A stretch of DNA of 64,000 nt. Source: Pontibacillus chungwhensis. Its GTDB lineage: Bacteria > Bacillota > Bacilli > Bacillales > BH030062. Of this stretch, positions 24,990-35,085 are shown piece by piece; the stretch's first letter is position 1; the number at the start of each line of letters is the position of its first letter. The stretch covers positions 930,001 to 994,000 of the forward strand of contig NZ_CP126446.1 in assembly GCF_030166655.1 (NCBI RefSeq). Reading direction: 5' to 3'. The translations under genes were made by a program, and so were the position numbers. Under the pieces are notes generated by a model. That model worked only from the letters and a program-made list of their open reading frames with translations. It did not search any database and was not told where the DNA came from.

Positions 24990-25364
24990 GTGAAGAAGCG
25001 AAGTAAGAAGAATCCATCCACGAATTATCACCATATGTATTCATTATGCAATCAACATATGAATCAATATGTCCTGGCGGAATTGGTGGATGGCCAGAAT
25101 ATTGATGGAATTGTCACGGGTGTAGATGGCGATTATGCCTATTTAGCTGTTCCATTAACAGGCAATGAACAGCAGGAAAGAGATGGTTCACCACAACCTA
25201 TGACAGATCGAGACCAGCGACAATATGGTTATGCCTCGCCTTATGGGGGCGGTTACGGGACTGGCGCACCATATGGATATGGATACACGCCGCCTCCGAG
25301 ATTTAGTCGACTGATTCTTCCTCTTGCAGGTCTTGTTGCGATTAGTTCGCTGCCGTGGTATTAG
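24990..25364 (+). CDS. Hypothetical protein with Gly/Tyr/Pro-rich segment
   Basis: A 124-residue protein, not recognised. A basic start (VKKRSKKNPSTNYHHMYSLC) is followed by a compact beta-like region (LVDGQNIDGIVTGVDGDYAY) resembling a small Sm/SH3-like barrel. Next is a low-complexity stretch of Tyr, Gly and Pro (about residues 85-110), and a hydrophobic end LILPLAGLVAISSLPWY. The GTG at 24990 follows AGAGGAGGTG at good spacing. The composition recalls spore-coat or surface proteins, but nothing proves it. Confidence 0.6.
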   Translation: MKKRSKKNPSTNYHHMYSLCNQHMNQYVLAELVDGQNIDGIVTGVDGDYAYLAVPLTGNEQQERDGSPQPMTDRDQRQYGYASPYGGGYGTGAPYGYGYTPPPRFSRLILPLAGLVAISSLPWY

Positions 25365-25426
25365 ATGTATAAAACCTCACCTCTGTGCCAAACTATCCAT
25401 ATCACTCGTGTAAAGGAGTTAAGCAC

Positions 25427-25606
25427 ATGGGACAAAGACATCAATTTAAACACGGTGACAAAGCACCGAATAACGGAATATATGTAGAAATTGGAGAAAC
25501 CGGTAGCATGGTGAAAGAACCTAAGCAGGTTCATTTAAACGCTGGTGACAAATTCCCTTCAAATTCGAACCAGGACCGAGTTTGGGCTCCTAAACGTAAA
25601 CCGTAA
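25427..25606 (+). CDS. yjzC: YjzC family protein
   Basis: A 59-residue protein beginning MGQRHQFKHGDKAPNNGIY, with VEIGETGSMVKEPKQVHLNAGDKFP internally. It matches B. subtilis YjzC, function unknown. AAAGGAGTT ribosome site. It faces yjzD across a shared terminator and opens the conserved yjzC-yjbQ block. Confidence 0.88.
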   Translation: MGQRHQFKHGDKAPNNGIYVEIGETGSMVKEPKQVHLNAGDKFPSNSNQDRVWAPKRKP

Positions 25607-25616
25607 ATTAAACGTG

Positions 25617-25648
25617 AAAAATCCCCCTTCCTTATCTGGGAAGGAGGA
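25617..25648. terminator. Terminator between yjzC and yjzD
   Basis: AATCCCCCTTCC pairs with GGAAGGAGGATT; T and A runs on opposite sides suit convergent genes. Confidence 0.88.
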
Positions 25649-25654
25649 TTTTTT

Positions 25655-25831
25655 TTATTCCTTATCTTCGGCTAATGCACCTTCACCTAAAAGGACAACG
25701 GCAACGGTGAATCCAATTGTAAGGACAATGGCTTGAGTCATGTTAAAAGCTAGTCCATCCATACTGTTAACAACGTATACTGTCATACAGCTTAATAGGA
25801 ATGACCAAATAATAGACCAAATTAAACGCAT
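25655..25831 (-). CDS. yjzD: YjzD family (DUF2929) membrane protein
   Basis: A 58-residue protein with two hydrophobic helices: MRLIWSIIWSFLLSCMTVYV, then FNMTQAIVLTIGFTVAVVLL. The RLIW.IIWSFLL start is characteristic of YjzD/DUF2929, function unknown. The ATG at 25831 is set by GAGGTG upstream. Position next to yjzC supports the call. Confidence 0.85.
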   Translation of the reverse strand: MRLIWSIIWSFLLSCMTVYVVNSMDGLAFNMTQAIVLTIGFTVAVVLLGEGALAEDKE

Positions 25832-26006
25832 GTTCTTCACCTCAACTTTGACATTCTGATTTTAGTTTATCAAACGTTTCCAATAAAATAAATATAAAAC
25901 GCAATCTTCCTGAAAGAACTTGTAAAATAAGGCATCTAACTATACAAAATTCAATCCAATACATACATTATAGTGGATATGACCCTGAAATAAAGGATGA
26001 GAACAC

Positions 26007-26750
26007 ATGCAAAATGCAATTACGCGTTCTTTCCAATTAGACCGAGAAAACTGTTTACTGCACATTCCGGAACAACCAAATGGATATTTAATACTGTATT
26101 TAGGGGATGCGGGACATTACGTGGAGGAAGATCGTTCTTTTTGGGAAGAACACAGGGGAAGATCGACCCTGCTGCAAGCGTTAGTCGATCAAGGATACAC
26201 TTTATATACGAGCGAACTTTATGGCAATCACTGGGGAAGTGATGCTGCTATCGATTTATTAAACCGCGTTTATCATCATGTGGTAAGGCAAGAAATTGTA
26301 AACCCTTATATCCACGTGGTAGCAGAAGGAATGGGAGCTTTAGCCGCATTGCGTTGGCATGAGCAACAAGAAATCCCGGTCCGCTCCTTCGTCCTTGTGA
26401 CGCCTTGTTTAAATATAAAAGCCATGTACGACGAAGAACGGAAAAACCAGCTCTATTTTAAACGGTTAACAAAGGAAATGGCTAAAGCTTATTCGTGCAC
26501 AGAACTTGAGGTGGATCAGTTTATGACAGAGCGGATTCCGGAGGTTCAAGCTCCTGTCCTCCTTTTTCACGATATGGCAAACCCTCATTACACCGTTCAT
26601 GAACATTCCAGAAGACTTGAGGAGAAACAGGAAGAGGTTTCAGCACCTTTTGAATTAAAGTTGGCCATCCAACCGTTCTTCCCCCGAATTAACCATACAC
26701 TCATTAAATTTATGAAACAATACGAGAAGAGCATCTCAAACCCATATTAA
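26007..26750 (+). CDS. yjaU: YjaU-like alpha/beta-hydrolase
   Basis: A 247-residue alpha/beta-hydrolase-like protein. HVVAEGMGALAALRW occupies the nucleophile-elbow position but reads AEGMGA, lacking the Ser of GxSxG, so catalysis is doubtful. DMANPHYTVHEHS and RINHT are at the usual acid and His places. Position between yjzD and yjaV identifies it with B. subtilis yjaU. AAAGGATGAG ribosome site. Likely co-transcribed with yjaV. Confidence 0.72.
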   Translation: MQNAITRSFQLDRENCLLHIPEQPNGYLILYLGDAGHYVEEDRSFWEEHRGRSTLLQALVDQGYTLYTSELYGNHWGSDAAIDLLNRVYHHVVRQEIVNPYIHVVAEGMGALAALRWHEQQEIPVRSFVLVTPCLNIKAMYDEERKNQLYFKRLTKEMAKAYSCTELEVDQFMTERIPEVQAPVLLFHDMANPHYTVHEHSRRLEEKQEEVSAPFELKLAIQPFFPRINHTLIKFMKQYEKSISNPY

Positions 26751-26802
26751 AGTGATATGAACCATTCCCCTTCTCATAGAATGTAGAAGGGGAGGGAACG
26801 AC

Positions 26803-27390
26803 ATGGCATATCTACTATCGGGATGTTTTCATTGGATCGGGTATCACTTAACAGAAGCTCTGCTAAATGAAGGTGAAACAGTGATTGGAGTGGATTCTGA
26901 CTGGAATGAGCAAAAAGAGTGGCTCTCCCTCTATGTAGGGAGAAATGCCTCATTCCATCTTTTAGACTCTGTCGGTGATGTGAAAGACTCTATGCTGGAT
27001 GAAGATCTGGTTGTTGTTCACATAGGCGGTGAAAAGGAGATAAAAGATCCCAAGATTCCGATTACATTTGAATGGATCATTGAGGTGGGTAAAAAGAACC
27101 ATGAGGAGCACCCGGTTCTTTATGCCAAGGAAGTATACGGCCCATGGATGCCTCATCCTGTAAAACCAACCTCTGCTGAGGCTCTTTACGTAGATGATTT
27201 CATAAGAGGTATTCTAGAGGTTATCGAACAGGGAGAAAAGAAAGACTTTGTTGAAATCCTCCCCTCTTCACAAGGGGGATCTGGTGGTCAAGGGGCCAGC
27301 TGGTTTGTAGAGGAAACGATGAATCAAAAAGAAGGATGGCAGCGTGTTTTAACGCATCAGGAGCAATTCCCGAATTACTACAAGTTGTAG
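26803..27390 (+). CDS. yjaV: YjaV-like protein (reduced nucleotide-binding fold)
   Basis: A 195-residue protein. The start AYLLSGCFHWIGYHLTEALL imitates the TGxxGxxG start of extended SDR/epimerase folds, followed by an acidic ribose-binding-like VIGVDSD. KEVYGPWM and a DDFIRGILEVIE helix also recall epimerases, but the catalytic YxxxK is not evident and the protein is short. Probably a non-enzymatic relative. Synteny equals yjaV, upstream of med. Confidence 0.72.
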   Translation: MAYLLSGCFHWIGYHLTEALLNEGETVIGVDSDWNEQKEWLSLYVGRNASFHLLDSVGDVKDSMLDEDLVVVHIGGEKEIKDPKIPITFEWIIEVGKKNHEEHPVLYAKEVYGPWMPHPVKPTSAEALYVDDFIRGILEVIEQGEKKDFVEILPSSQGGSGGQGASWFVEETMNQKEGWQRVLTHQEQFPNYYKL

Positions 27391-27498
27391 CATCCTCATG
27401 AACTTTAGAGGGCAATCATTTACGGATCTAGGTATTAACGGTACAATGTGACTAGATATGTACTTTAATGGGATAAAGACGTAAATGAGGTGCTCGAA

Positions 27499-28476
27499 GT
27501 GAAGATGCGATCGTTGATCTTTATGGGTATCCTTCTCCTTGCACTTACGGGATGTACCGAGACATTTGGGCAAGGGAAGGTCCAAAAGGTTGGAATGTTA
27601 GTAGAAAGTACAGTGCACGATCAGGCCTGGGGGCAAAAAGGGTATGAAGGGCTTTTGCAAATAAAAGAAGAGCTCAGTGTAGATGTGTACTTTAAAGAAG
27701 ACGTGAAAACTCAATTAGAGACTCAGCAAGCGATTGAAGCGTTTGCTGATAAAGGGGTCAATTTAATATTTGGACACGGAAGCCGGTACGGGCAATACTT
27801 TCAGGAGTTACAAAAGGAGTACCCGGATATTCGTTTTGTGTACTTTAACGGAAGTATTAAAGGCGAGAATATAACAAGCCTTAATTTTAACGCTCATGCC
27901 ATGGGGTTCTTTGGCGGGATGCTTTCAGCGGAAATGACCGAGTCTAATCAAGTAGGGGTCATCGCTGCTTTTGAGTGGCAGCCAGAGATTGAAGGGTTCT
28001 ACGAAGGCGTCAATTATGTGAACCCTGAGGCTGAAGTTAACATTCAATACGTGAATAGCTGGGACAACAAGGATCGTGCTCTTCAATTTTATAACCAAAT
28101 GAGGCAGTCAGGTGTGGATGTGTTCTACCCGGCCGGGGATGGCTTTAGCGTACCTGTGATTGAAGAGGCCAAGTCAACCAATACGAATGCGATCGGATAT
28201 GTATCAGATCAATTAAGTATTGGTGCTTCTACAGTATTAACGAGTACCGTACAGCACGTGGACAAGCTCTATGTCTTAGCGGCTAAGAAATACAATATAG
28301 GTGAGTTGCCTGAGGGAACATTGAACTTTGATTTCCAGGAAGGCGTGATTACTCTTGGGGAGTTCGGTGAAAAGGTACCGGAGAATGTCAGGAATCAGAT
28401 CACATCTGCTGTTGAGGAATATAAAGAATCAGGGCAATTGCCAAATGAAAGAGAAACAACTGAAAATGAATCGTAA
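27499..28476 (+). CDS. med: Med-like BMP-family lipoprotein, positive regulator of comK
   Basis: Med is a membrane-attached BMP/substrate-binding-like protein that promotes comK expression in B. subtilis. The GTG start at 27499 follows GAGGTG and gives MKMRSLIFMGILLLALTGC, with lipobox LTGC at residue 19. The body has the BMP family features: VGMLVESTVHDQAWGQKGYEG, NLIFGHGSRYGQY, and a ligand-pocket Asp region PAGDGFSVP. comZ, which follows med in B. subtilis, is not present; a reversed small gene occupies that place. Confidence 0.87.
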   Translation: MKMRSLIFMGILLLALTGCTETFGQGKVQKVGMLVESTVHDQAWGQKGYEGLLQIKEELSVDVYFKEDVKTQLETQQAIEAFADKGVNLIFGHGSRYGQYFQELQKEYPDIRFVYFNGSIKGENITSLNFNAHAMGFFGGMLSAEMTESNQVGVIAAFEWQPEIEGFYEGVNYVNPEAEVNIQYVNSWDNKDRALQFYNQMRQSGVDVFYPAGDGFSVPVIEEAKSTNTNAIGYVSDQLSIGASTVLTSTVQHVDKLYVLAAKKYNIGELPEGTLNFDFQEGVITLGEFGEKVPENVRNQITSAVEEYKESGQLPNERETTENES

Positions 28477-28536
28477 AAAAGCTATCCTACATAAGGAATG
28501 GGGAAGACCTCTCCTTATGTAAATAGCTTTTTTTGT
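28476..28536. terminator. Terminator between med and the following reversed gene
   Basis: AAAGCTAT plus TACATAAGGA pair with TCCTTATGTA plus ATAGCTTT, then a T run; A-rich on the opposite side, so it can act both ways. Confidence 0.85.
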
Positions 28537-28538
28537 TG

Positions 28539-28748
28539 TTATTTGGTTTTCTTGAATAAAGCGGATAGTTCTTTGATATAGGGCGAAAGCTGTCGATAGG
28601 TTTCCATCAGGGTCTCCGTTGTATCGATCAAGTCGAAAGATGAATCTGTTTCTTTATTGGAGTCAACTTCTTCTGACTTATTCGGCTCTCGCCTGCCGAA
28701 TAAGAATGACTCAAAATCTCTAGGTTGATTCGTTGATTTCTCCGACAT
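28539..28748 (-). CDS. Small protein, unknown
   Basis: A 69-residue acidic protein: RDFESFLFGRREPNK near the N-terminus, a Ser/Asp/Glu-rich middle, and a helical end ETLMETYRQLSPYIKELSAL. A GGAGGTGATT site before the ATG makes it a real gene. I do not recognise the family. It is expressed opposite to med and fabH. Confidence 0.65.
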   Translation of the reverse strand: MSEKSTNQPRDFESFLFGRREPNKSEEVDSNKETDSSFDLIDTTETLMETYRQLSPYIKELSALFKKTK

Positions 28749-28833
28749 AGGTCAATCACCTCCTTACCCATAAGATATGGAGGTGGGCTTTGTTTTGGGA
28801 GGGCTTCTGTCTAAATGTGACGAGGAGTTCTGC

Positions 28834-28862
28834 TTGCATGTCATCTTTAGATGTCTTATTAT
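28834..28862 (+). promoter_or_regulatory. SigA-type promoter of fabH-fabF
   Basis: TTGCAT (28834-28839), 17-bp spacer, TATTAT (28857-28862), five matches of six in the -10. Confidence 0.75.
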
Positions 28863-28878
28863 TAGTACCAAGTCATAA
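28862..28878. promoter_or_regulatory. FapR operator candidate
   Basis: TTAGTACCAAGTCATAA matches the FapR consensus TTAGTACCTGGTACTAA at 13 of 17 positions, with an intact left half. It overlaps the -10 edge and start of the fabH promoter, where FapR would block transcription until malonyl-CoA rises. Confidence 0.7.
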
Positions 28879-28915
28879 GAATAGATATTATTACTACCTT
28901 TAAGGGGATGAATAT

Positions 28916-29857
28916 ATGAAGAGTGCAGGTATTTTAGGGATTGGACACTACGTCCCTGAGCGCGTACTAACCAACTTTGATATGGAAAAAATCGTCGATA
29001 CGACTGACGAATGGATTCGCACTCGTACCGGTATTGAAGAACGTCGCATTGCTTCTGATGATATGGATACATCGGACCTTGCGTACGAAGCAGCTGTGAA
29101 CGCTTTAGAAGATGCTAATGTCAAAGCAGAAGATCTTGATATGATCCTAATTGCTACTGTAACAGGAGAGACGTTATTTCCTTCAGTAGGGAACCGCCTG
29201 CAAAAGCGTTTAGGCGCTACAAACGCAGCATCAATGGACTTAGCAGCAGCTTGCGCTGGCTTTATGTATGGCATGATCAGCGCCCAGCAGTTCATTCAAA
29301 CGGGAGCTTATAAGAACATCCTTATTGTAGGTGTTGAGAAGCTATCTAAGATCACAGACTGGGAAGACCGAAATACATGTGTCTTATTCGGTGATGGTGC
29401 AGGTGCAGCTGTAATGGGACCTGTTAGTGAAGGAAAAGGTATCCTTTCCTTTGAATTAGGTTCAGATGGGGCTGGAGCGCCATTCCTTTATCAGAACCAG
29501 GGTGAGTTCTTGCAAATGAATGGACGAGAAGTCTTCAAGTTTGCGGTTCGCCAAATGCCTGAATCTTCTATGAAGGTTCTTGAGAAAGCGGGACTTACGA
29601 AAGAAGAAGTTGATTTCTTAGTTCCACACCAGGCGAACATACGGATTATGGAAGCAGCTCGCCAACGTTTAGAAATTCCTGAAGAGAAAATGGCGACCTC
29701 TGTGAAGCGATATGGAAATACTTCCTCAGCTTCCATCCCAATTGCCTTATCAGAAAACGTAAAAAACGGTAAAATAAAAGATAACGATGTAGTTGTACTT
29801 GTCGGATTTGGTGGCGGCCTGACATGGGGCGCTGTAGCACTAAGATACGGAGTTTAA
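28916..29857 (+). CDS. fabH: 3-oxoacyl-ACP synthase III (FabH)
   Basis: Initiates fatty-acid synthesis by condensing a branched acyl-CoA with malonyl-ACP. 313 residues. Catalytic Cys113 in [13 protein letters not shown], His in [10 protein letters not shown], and Asn in [11 protein letters not shown]. Weak but acceptable AAGGGGATG site. fabF follows 18 bp later, forming the fabH-fabF operon of B. subtilis (fabHA-fabF) with a FapR-type operator upstream. Confidence 0.96.
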   Translation: MKSAGILGIGHYVPERVLTNFDMEKIVDTTDEWIRTRTGIEERRIASDDMDTSDLAYEAAVNALEDANVKAEDLDMILIATVTGETLFPSVGNRLQKRLGATNAASMDLAAACAGFMYGMISAQQFIQTGAYKNILIVGVEKLSKITDWEDRNTCVLFGDGAGAAVMGPVSEGKGILSFELGSDGAGAPFLYQNQGEFLQMNGREVFKFAVRQMPESSMKVLEKAGLTKEEVDFLVPHQANIRIMEAARQRLEIPEEKMATSVKRYGNTSSASIPIALSENVKNGKIKDNDVVVLVGFGGGLTWGAVALRYGV

Positions 29858-29875
29858 TTCAAGGAGGACATGTTT

Positions 29876-31117
29876 ATGGATTCAAGACGAGTTGTCATTA
29901 CAGGGATGGGATCAGTATCCCCTCTTGGAAATGATGTAGAAACGATGTGGAATAATATTGTCGAAGGGAATTCGGGTATTGCCCCTATTACAAAAGTAGA
30001 CCCAAGTGAATTTAATGCAAATGTTGCTGGGGAGCTAAAAGACTTCGAACCAGGTAATTTCTTTGACAAGAAAGAAGCAAAACGGATGGACCCATTCACA
30101 CAGTATGCGTTAGCAGCTTCCCTAATGGCCGTAAAAGACGCAGGATTAGACATCAACGAAGATATCGCACATCGGACAGGTGTATGGATCGGCTCTGGTA
30201 TTGGTGGGATGACCACATACGATGAACAGTTCCGTAAGTATATGGACAAGGGTGCTCGCCGCGTAAGTCCATTTTTCGTTCCTATGTTAATTCCAGATAT
30301 GGCAGCTGGCCAGGTTTCCATCGCAACGGGAGCCAAAGGAATTAATTCTTGTACGGTTACAGCTTGTGCATCTGGTGCCAATTCTATTGGAGATGCCTTT
30401 AAAGTCATCCAGCGTGGTGATGCTGATTATATGATCGCAGGTGGAGCGGAAGCCCCTCTTACACCAATGTCATTCGCTGGTTTCTCTTCCATGAAAGCTT
30501 TATCCCCAGTGGAAGACCCAACGAAAGCCAGCCGTCCGTTTGATAAAGAACGTTCTGGCTTTGTTATGGGTGAAGGTTCAGGTATCCTTGTTATGGAAAC
30601 GTTGGAATCTGCGAAGAAACGTGGAGCTAAGATCTACGCTGAAATCGTTGGTTATGGATCTACAGGAGATGCTCACCACATTACAGCACCTGCTCCAAAT
30701 GGAGAAGGCGCATCTCGTGCGATGAAGCAGGCAATTGAGGATGCAGGTCTTACACCTGATTCCATTGATTATGTTAATGCCCATGGTACGGGGACGGCTT
30801 TAAACGATAAATTCGAAACGGAAGCTGTAAAAGCTGTATTCGGAGACCACGCTTACAAATTAGCGATGAGCTCAACGAAGTCTATGACCGGTCACCTTCT
30901 AGGTGCGGCAGGAGCAGTTGAAGCAGTAATTTCGATTAAGAGTATTCTGAATAACATTCTGCCTCCTACGACGAATTATGAGAACGAAGATCCAGATTGT
31001 GATCTAGACATCGTGCCAAACGAAGCGCGCGAGCGTGAAGTGAACACGGTCTTAAGTAATTCACTAGGCTTTGGTGGTCATAACGCAACATTAATCTTTA
31101 AACAATATCAAGACTAA
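29876..31117 (+). CDS. fabF: 3-oxoacyl-ACP synthase II (FabF)
   Basis: Elongation condensing enzyme of type II fatty-acid synthesis. With the ATG at 29876 (9 bp after AAGGAGG) the protein is 413 residues, the usual FabF length; the ATG at 29870 is too close to the site. Cys164 in [11 protein letters not shown], and the His residues in NAHGTGT and [10 protein letters not shown], make the Cys-His-His triad. Second gene of the fab operon. Confidence 0.96.
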   Translation: MDSRRVVITGMGSVSPLGNDVETMWNNIVEGNSGIAPITKVDPSEFNANVAGELKDFEPGNFFDKKEAKRMDPFTQYALAASLMAVKDAGLDINEDIAHRTGVWIGSGIGGMTTYDEQFRKYMDKGARRVSPFFVPMLIPDMAAGQVSIATGAKGINSCTVTACASGANSIGDAFKVIQRGDADYMIAGGAEAPLTPMSFAGFSSMKALSPVEDPTKASRPFDKERSGFVMGEGSGILVMETLESAKKRGAKIYAEIVGYGSTGDAHHITAPAPNGEGASRAMKQAIEDAGLTPDSIDYVNAHGTGTALNDKFETEAVKAVFGDHAYKLAMSSTKSMTGHLLGAAGAVEAVISIKSILNNILPPTTNYENEDPDCDLDIVPNEAREREVNTVLSNSLGFGGHNATLIFKQYQD

Positions 31118-31120
31118 TAA

Positions 31121-31161
31121 AAAGCCTGTCATCCTATTAATAGGGTGACAGGCTTTTTTTA
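31121..31161. terminator. Terminator after fabF
   Basis: AAAGCCTGTCATCCTA pairs with TAGGGTGACAGGCTTT, then further T; shared with the convergent LCP gene. Confidence 0.9.
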
Positions 31162-31170
31162 TGCTTTATG

Positions 31171-32217
31171 CTAGGAAGGTTCTTCGTTATCTTCCTTCTC
31201 TGCGGTTTGCGTAGTAGCATCCTCTGCATTGAAGAATTGCTGAATCGTTTCTTGTGTTTGCTGTTCATTATGGCCTAGTACTTCGGCTCCGGCTTGAGTG
31301 GTCATTGGCCACCATTCGCCATCAGCAGGAATACGAGCCGTTTCGATATTTTCAGGTGTATCCATTAAGAATCGGCGTCCATAATTAAATACAATCTCAT
31401 TCGTAGACATACTCGTGTTAACGTATTGCGTTAAAGCTCCAACGGTTTTAGGTAACTTTGTGATACTTGTGACCGACACAAGCTTTTCCTTTAACGCCGA
31501 GATGACTTTCTGTTGACGTAACACACGGTTAAAGTCACCCTTTGCATCGTGTCTGAAACGGGCATATCCTAAAAGTTCTTCACCATTAAGCTTCTGTACC
31601 CCGGGCTGAAGGTTGATGTTCACCGTTCCAGCATTATCCTGGTAGTACATGCGCTTTTCTACATCAATTTCAATTCCCTCTGGTGCCACAATATCTACAA
31701 TCTCTTTAAAGCCGTTAAAGTTCACGACCGCGTATTCATCGATGTGAAGTCCAAAGTTCTTCTCAATCGTTTCTGTTAGTAAAGGAACCCCGCCATCTGA
31801 ATAAGAGGCATTAATGCGGTTGTATCCTTTTCCTGGGATATCCACCCATAAGTCACGCATAATGGATGCAAGTTTCACTGTACCCTTCCCAGTGTCATAC
31901 TGAGCTACCATAATGGTATCAGTACGTGCGGGTTCCCCGTTTCCTCTTGAGTCACTTCCTACAAGGAGAACATTCACTTTTTCATCTTTTTGATTTTCCT
32001 CGATGTTTTCAAGTTGATCACGGTCTTCGAATGCTTGTTTTGTTTTATCAGCTTCTTTTTTATCAAACCCTCCGCCAGCTTCACTTTGTCCAGCCATGAA
32101 CTGGGAAGAAATATAGGCAACCATACTAAAGAAAAGTGCCGCTACGATGAAGGCTAGAAATCTTCTTCTGCGTTTTTTCTTTTTGCGTCTTCTTATAATT
32201 CGACGTGTTTCTGCCAT
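31171..32217 (-). CDS. LytR-CpsA-Psr (LCP) family glycopolymer ligase
   Basis: LCP proteins transfer undecaprenyl-linked wall teichoic acid or other glycopolymers to peptidoglycan. A highly basic cytosolic tail (about residues 5-20, RRKKKKRRRR) precedes one transmembrane helix (21-42) and the LCP domain: VLLVGSDSRGNGEPARTDT, ASIMRDLWVDIPG, and GYARFRHDAKGDFNRVLRQQ with the pyrophosphate-binding Arg residues. The end is acidic. The ATG at 32217 follows GAGGAGG. It is inserted between fabF and yjbA. Confidence 0.92.
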   Translation of the reverse strand: MAETRRIIRRRKKKKRRRRFLAFIVAALFFSMVAYISSQFMAGQSEAGGGFDKKEADKTKQAFEDRDQLENIEENQKDEKVNVLLVGSDSRGNGEPARTDTIMVAQYDTGKGTVKLASIMRDLWVDIPGKGYNRINASYSDGGVPLLTETIEKNFGLHIDEYAVVNFNGFKEIVDIVAPEGIEIDVEKRMYYQDNAGTVNINLQPGVQKLNGEELLGYARFRHDAKGDFNRVLRQQKVISALKEKLVSVTSITKLPKTVGALTQYVNTSMSTNEIVFNYGRRFLMDTPENIETARIPADGEWWPMTTQAGAEVLGHNEQQTQETIQQFFNAEDATTQTAEKEDNEEPS

Positions 32218-32389
32218 CCTCGTACCTCCTCTCCAAAAAACCACTTATTTATTAATGTACTCTTTCTTTAATGTGAAGTAAAGAGCGTATTTTATGCCAC
32301 ATTATTCGACAGACCGTATTGGAATGAGGGGGTAGGTCCATGCATACAATAGATAGAAAAAGGTGGGGACGAGCTGTGGAGGGGATGGA

Positions 32390-32599
32390 ATGGTTCCGCT
32401 ATTTTTGTTTTTAGTTGGGTTCGGATTTGCTGTGTCGGGTGGAGTGACGATCATCGCTTATTTAAACTTTTTGCCTGCAGGATTCAGTTGGATGGACTAT
32501 ATGATGTTTATAAAAGAACGGCCAGAATGCTATCTTCTTCCTTTTGGAATTCTCTTTATTACAATCGCTGTCTATTTGTTCCCTCAAGATTCTTGCTAA
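32390..32599 (+). CDS. Small two-helix membrane protein, unknown
   Basis: A 69-residue protein with two hydrophobic helices (about 2-27 and 47-63) around SWMDYMMFIKERPECY. GGAGGGG lies 5 bp before the ATG at 32390. No family recognised; it lies upstream of yjbA on the same strand. Confidence 0.65.
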   Translation: MVPLFLFLVGFGFAVSGGVTIIAYLNFLPAGFSWMDYMMFIKERPECYLLPFGILFITIAVYLFPQDSC

Positions 32600-32685
32600 A
32601 TGTTGGGTTTTTTTCGAATAAAACGGTTGTGCTTGGTTCATACTGATTTCTACAGAAGAAAACGTTTAAAAAGTGAGGGTTTCGT

Positions 32686-33438
32686 ATGCTATATCTACAC
32701 GATGTATGGGTCAATTGGTTTGAAGGTGAAGAGAATGGGTATAACGTTTGTCCATTCCATGAATGGCGTAAAGAAGACGGAATCGAGCTCCTGGACCAGG
32801 TACCACTGTTGTATGTACATCAAGCACTATACCACTATATAGAAAACGACCTCCAAGACCTACCTCAAGATCTACTAGATGCGGTATATAAGCGGGCGTA
32901 CCTACGGAAGAATCAAGAGCGTATCTCTATTGAATATGCATTTGTTGTAACAGATGGGTCCTCTGTACTCGCTGTCGACACAATGGGGTACAACCTCCCT
33001 GTTCGTAAAAGCAGACTGATTCCACGTCAAGAGCGCCTTGTCTATGACATGATTGATCAACAAAAGCCAGAGTCTTATAACTTTGCCTGTAATGACGACA
33101 AAGAGTACCACATTCTTTCTCCGCACCCTGTTACGATGGTGGGGCTAACGCGTAAAGAACGTCAACTTAAGCAACTGTTAATGATGGCACTTGATCAATT
33201 ACAAACAACACAAAACATATCTGAAGTTCGCTACTGGCTAACTGAATGGGATCCAGGCCAGTATAGCGCGATGCACAACCTGAGTTTCGATCAAACATGG
33301 CAACTCCTTTACAACGGTCTCAGTGAAGGATGGTCTAAGAATCACGAAGAGCTTTGTCATAAGCTTGTTAAAGGACAACCATTCTTTGAAAAGCTGTGGG
33401 AACTCGAACAGAATCAAGAAGTGAATAAAGGTGTATAA
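32686..33438 (+). CDS. yjbA: YjbA-like protein (DUF3603)
   Basis: A 250-residue soluble protein that begins [20 protein letters not shown], typical of the UPF0736/YjbA family, with [18 protein letters not shown] and a helical C-terminus. Function unknown; conserved beside trpS in Bacillaceae, as here. AAGTGAGGG ribosome site. Confidence 0.85.
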   Translation: MLYLHDVWVNWFEGEENGYNVCPFHEWRKEDGIELLDQVPLLYVHQALYHYIENDLQDLPQDLLDAVYKRAYLRKNQERISIEYAFVVTDGSSVLAVDTMGYNLPVRKSRLIPRQERLVYDMIDQQKPESYNFACNDDKEYHILSPHPVTMVGLTRKERQLKQLLMMALDQLQTTQNISEVRYWLTEWDPGQYSAMHNLSFDQTWQLLYNGLSEGWSKNHEELCHKLVKGQPFFEKLWELEQNQEVNKGV

Positions 33439-33498
33439 CCTATGATCCGTTCCTTTTAGGGGGAGCGGATTTTTCTTGTGGAGAAGGAGGCTGAGGCT

Positions 33499-33729
33499 TG
33501 AGAGCGGTGGGGCATGGCTAGAAAGTGGATTGGGACCACGAGAAAGCGAGTGGAGACGGCGAGAAAGCGGACTATGACGTCGAAAAAGCAAGCGGCGTCG
33601 ACTAGAAAACGGACTGTGATGTCTAGAAAGCGAGCGGCGACGTCGAGAAACCAGCTTGTGACGTCGAGAAAATGAGCCGGCACGTCAAGACCAGCGAACT
33701 GACGTCTAGAATGATCCACTGAGCCATAT
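33499..33729. repeat. 21-bp tandem array, about 10 units with (T/G)AGAAA core
   Basis: AGAAA cores begin at 33520, 33541, 33562, 33583, 33604, 33625, 33646, 33667, 33688 and 33708: nine steps of which eight are exactly 21 bp. The unit is roughly CGTCGAGAAAGCGAGNGGNGA, often containing GACGTC and TCTAGA. It lies between the convergent genes yjbA and trpS. Because 21 is a multiple of three, minus-strand frames read a seven-residue FLDV-type repeat, but no ribosome site supports translation. Confidence 0.85.
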
Positions 33730-33751
33730 AAAGACAAGCTGCACTCATATA

Positions 33752-33784
33752 TAAAAGAGGGCTCACCGAAAGAGAGCCCTCATC
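33752..33784 (-). terminator. Terminator of trpS
   Basis: GAGGGCTC pairs with GAGCCCTC, followed by TTTTAT on the minus strand. Confidence 0.8.
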
Positions 33785-33789
33785 CATTC

Positions 33790-34797
<1,008 letters not shown>

Positions 34798-34821
34798 TCA
34801 CCTCAGTTAATTTTTTCTGAC

Positions 34822-35075
34822 AATAAAAAAGGTCCATTCGTCTACGTCTGAAACGTAGGGACGAATGAACCGTGGTGCCACCCTAATTATCCTAAAGGGG
34901 ATTCCTTTAAGATCACTTAACCTGTTATCGCCAGGAGTACGGTGTTTCATACTATTCGTTCTGAAACACAGCCAGAAAGTCCACTTCCAATTCACCGTGC
35001 TGCCTGTTCTCACCATTGCAGGCTCTCTGTATGCAGAGGGGAAATTGTACTCTCTTTCTCATCGCTTCATATACA
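34822..35075 (-). promoter_or_regulatory. T-box leader of trpS
   Basis: Contains the T-box sequence AGGGTGGCACCACGG (34870-34884, minus strand). A terminator follows immediately: stem over 34831-34871 (GGTTCATTCGTC ... GACGAATGGACC), then TTTTTT. An AGTA-type segment GAGAGTACAA lies near 35047 at the base of stem I. A TGG lies in the candidate specifier loop (AATTGGAAGTGG, near 34985), agreeing with tryptophan. Antitermination occurs on binding uncharged tRNA. Confidence 0.93.
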
Positions 35076-35085
35076 TTGTGTAAAA

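Noticed and set aside
33456-33737. 93-codon minus-strand frame with seven-residue FLDV repeats
   Set aside because: The heptad pattern is a by-product of the 21-bp DNA repeat (a multiple of three). There is no ribosome site at its TTG start, and other frames are open too.
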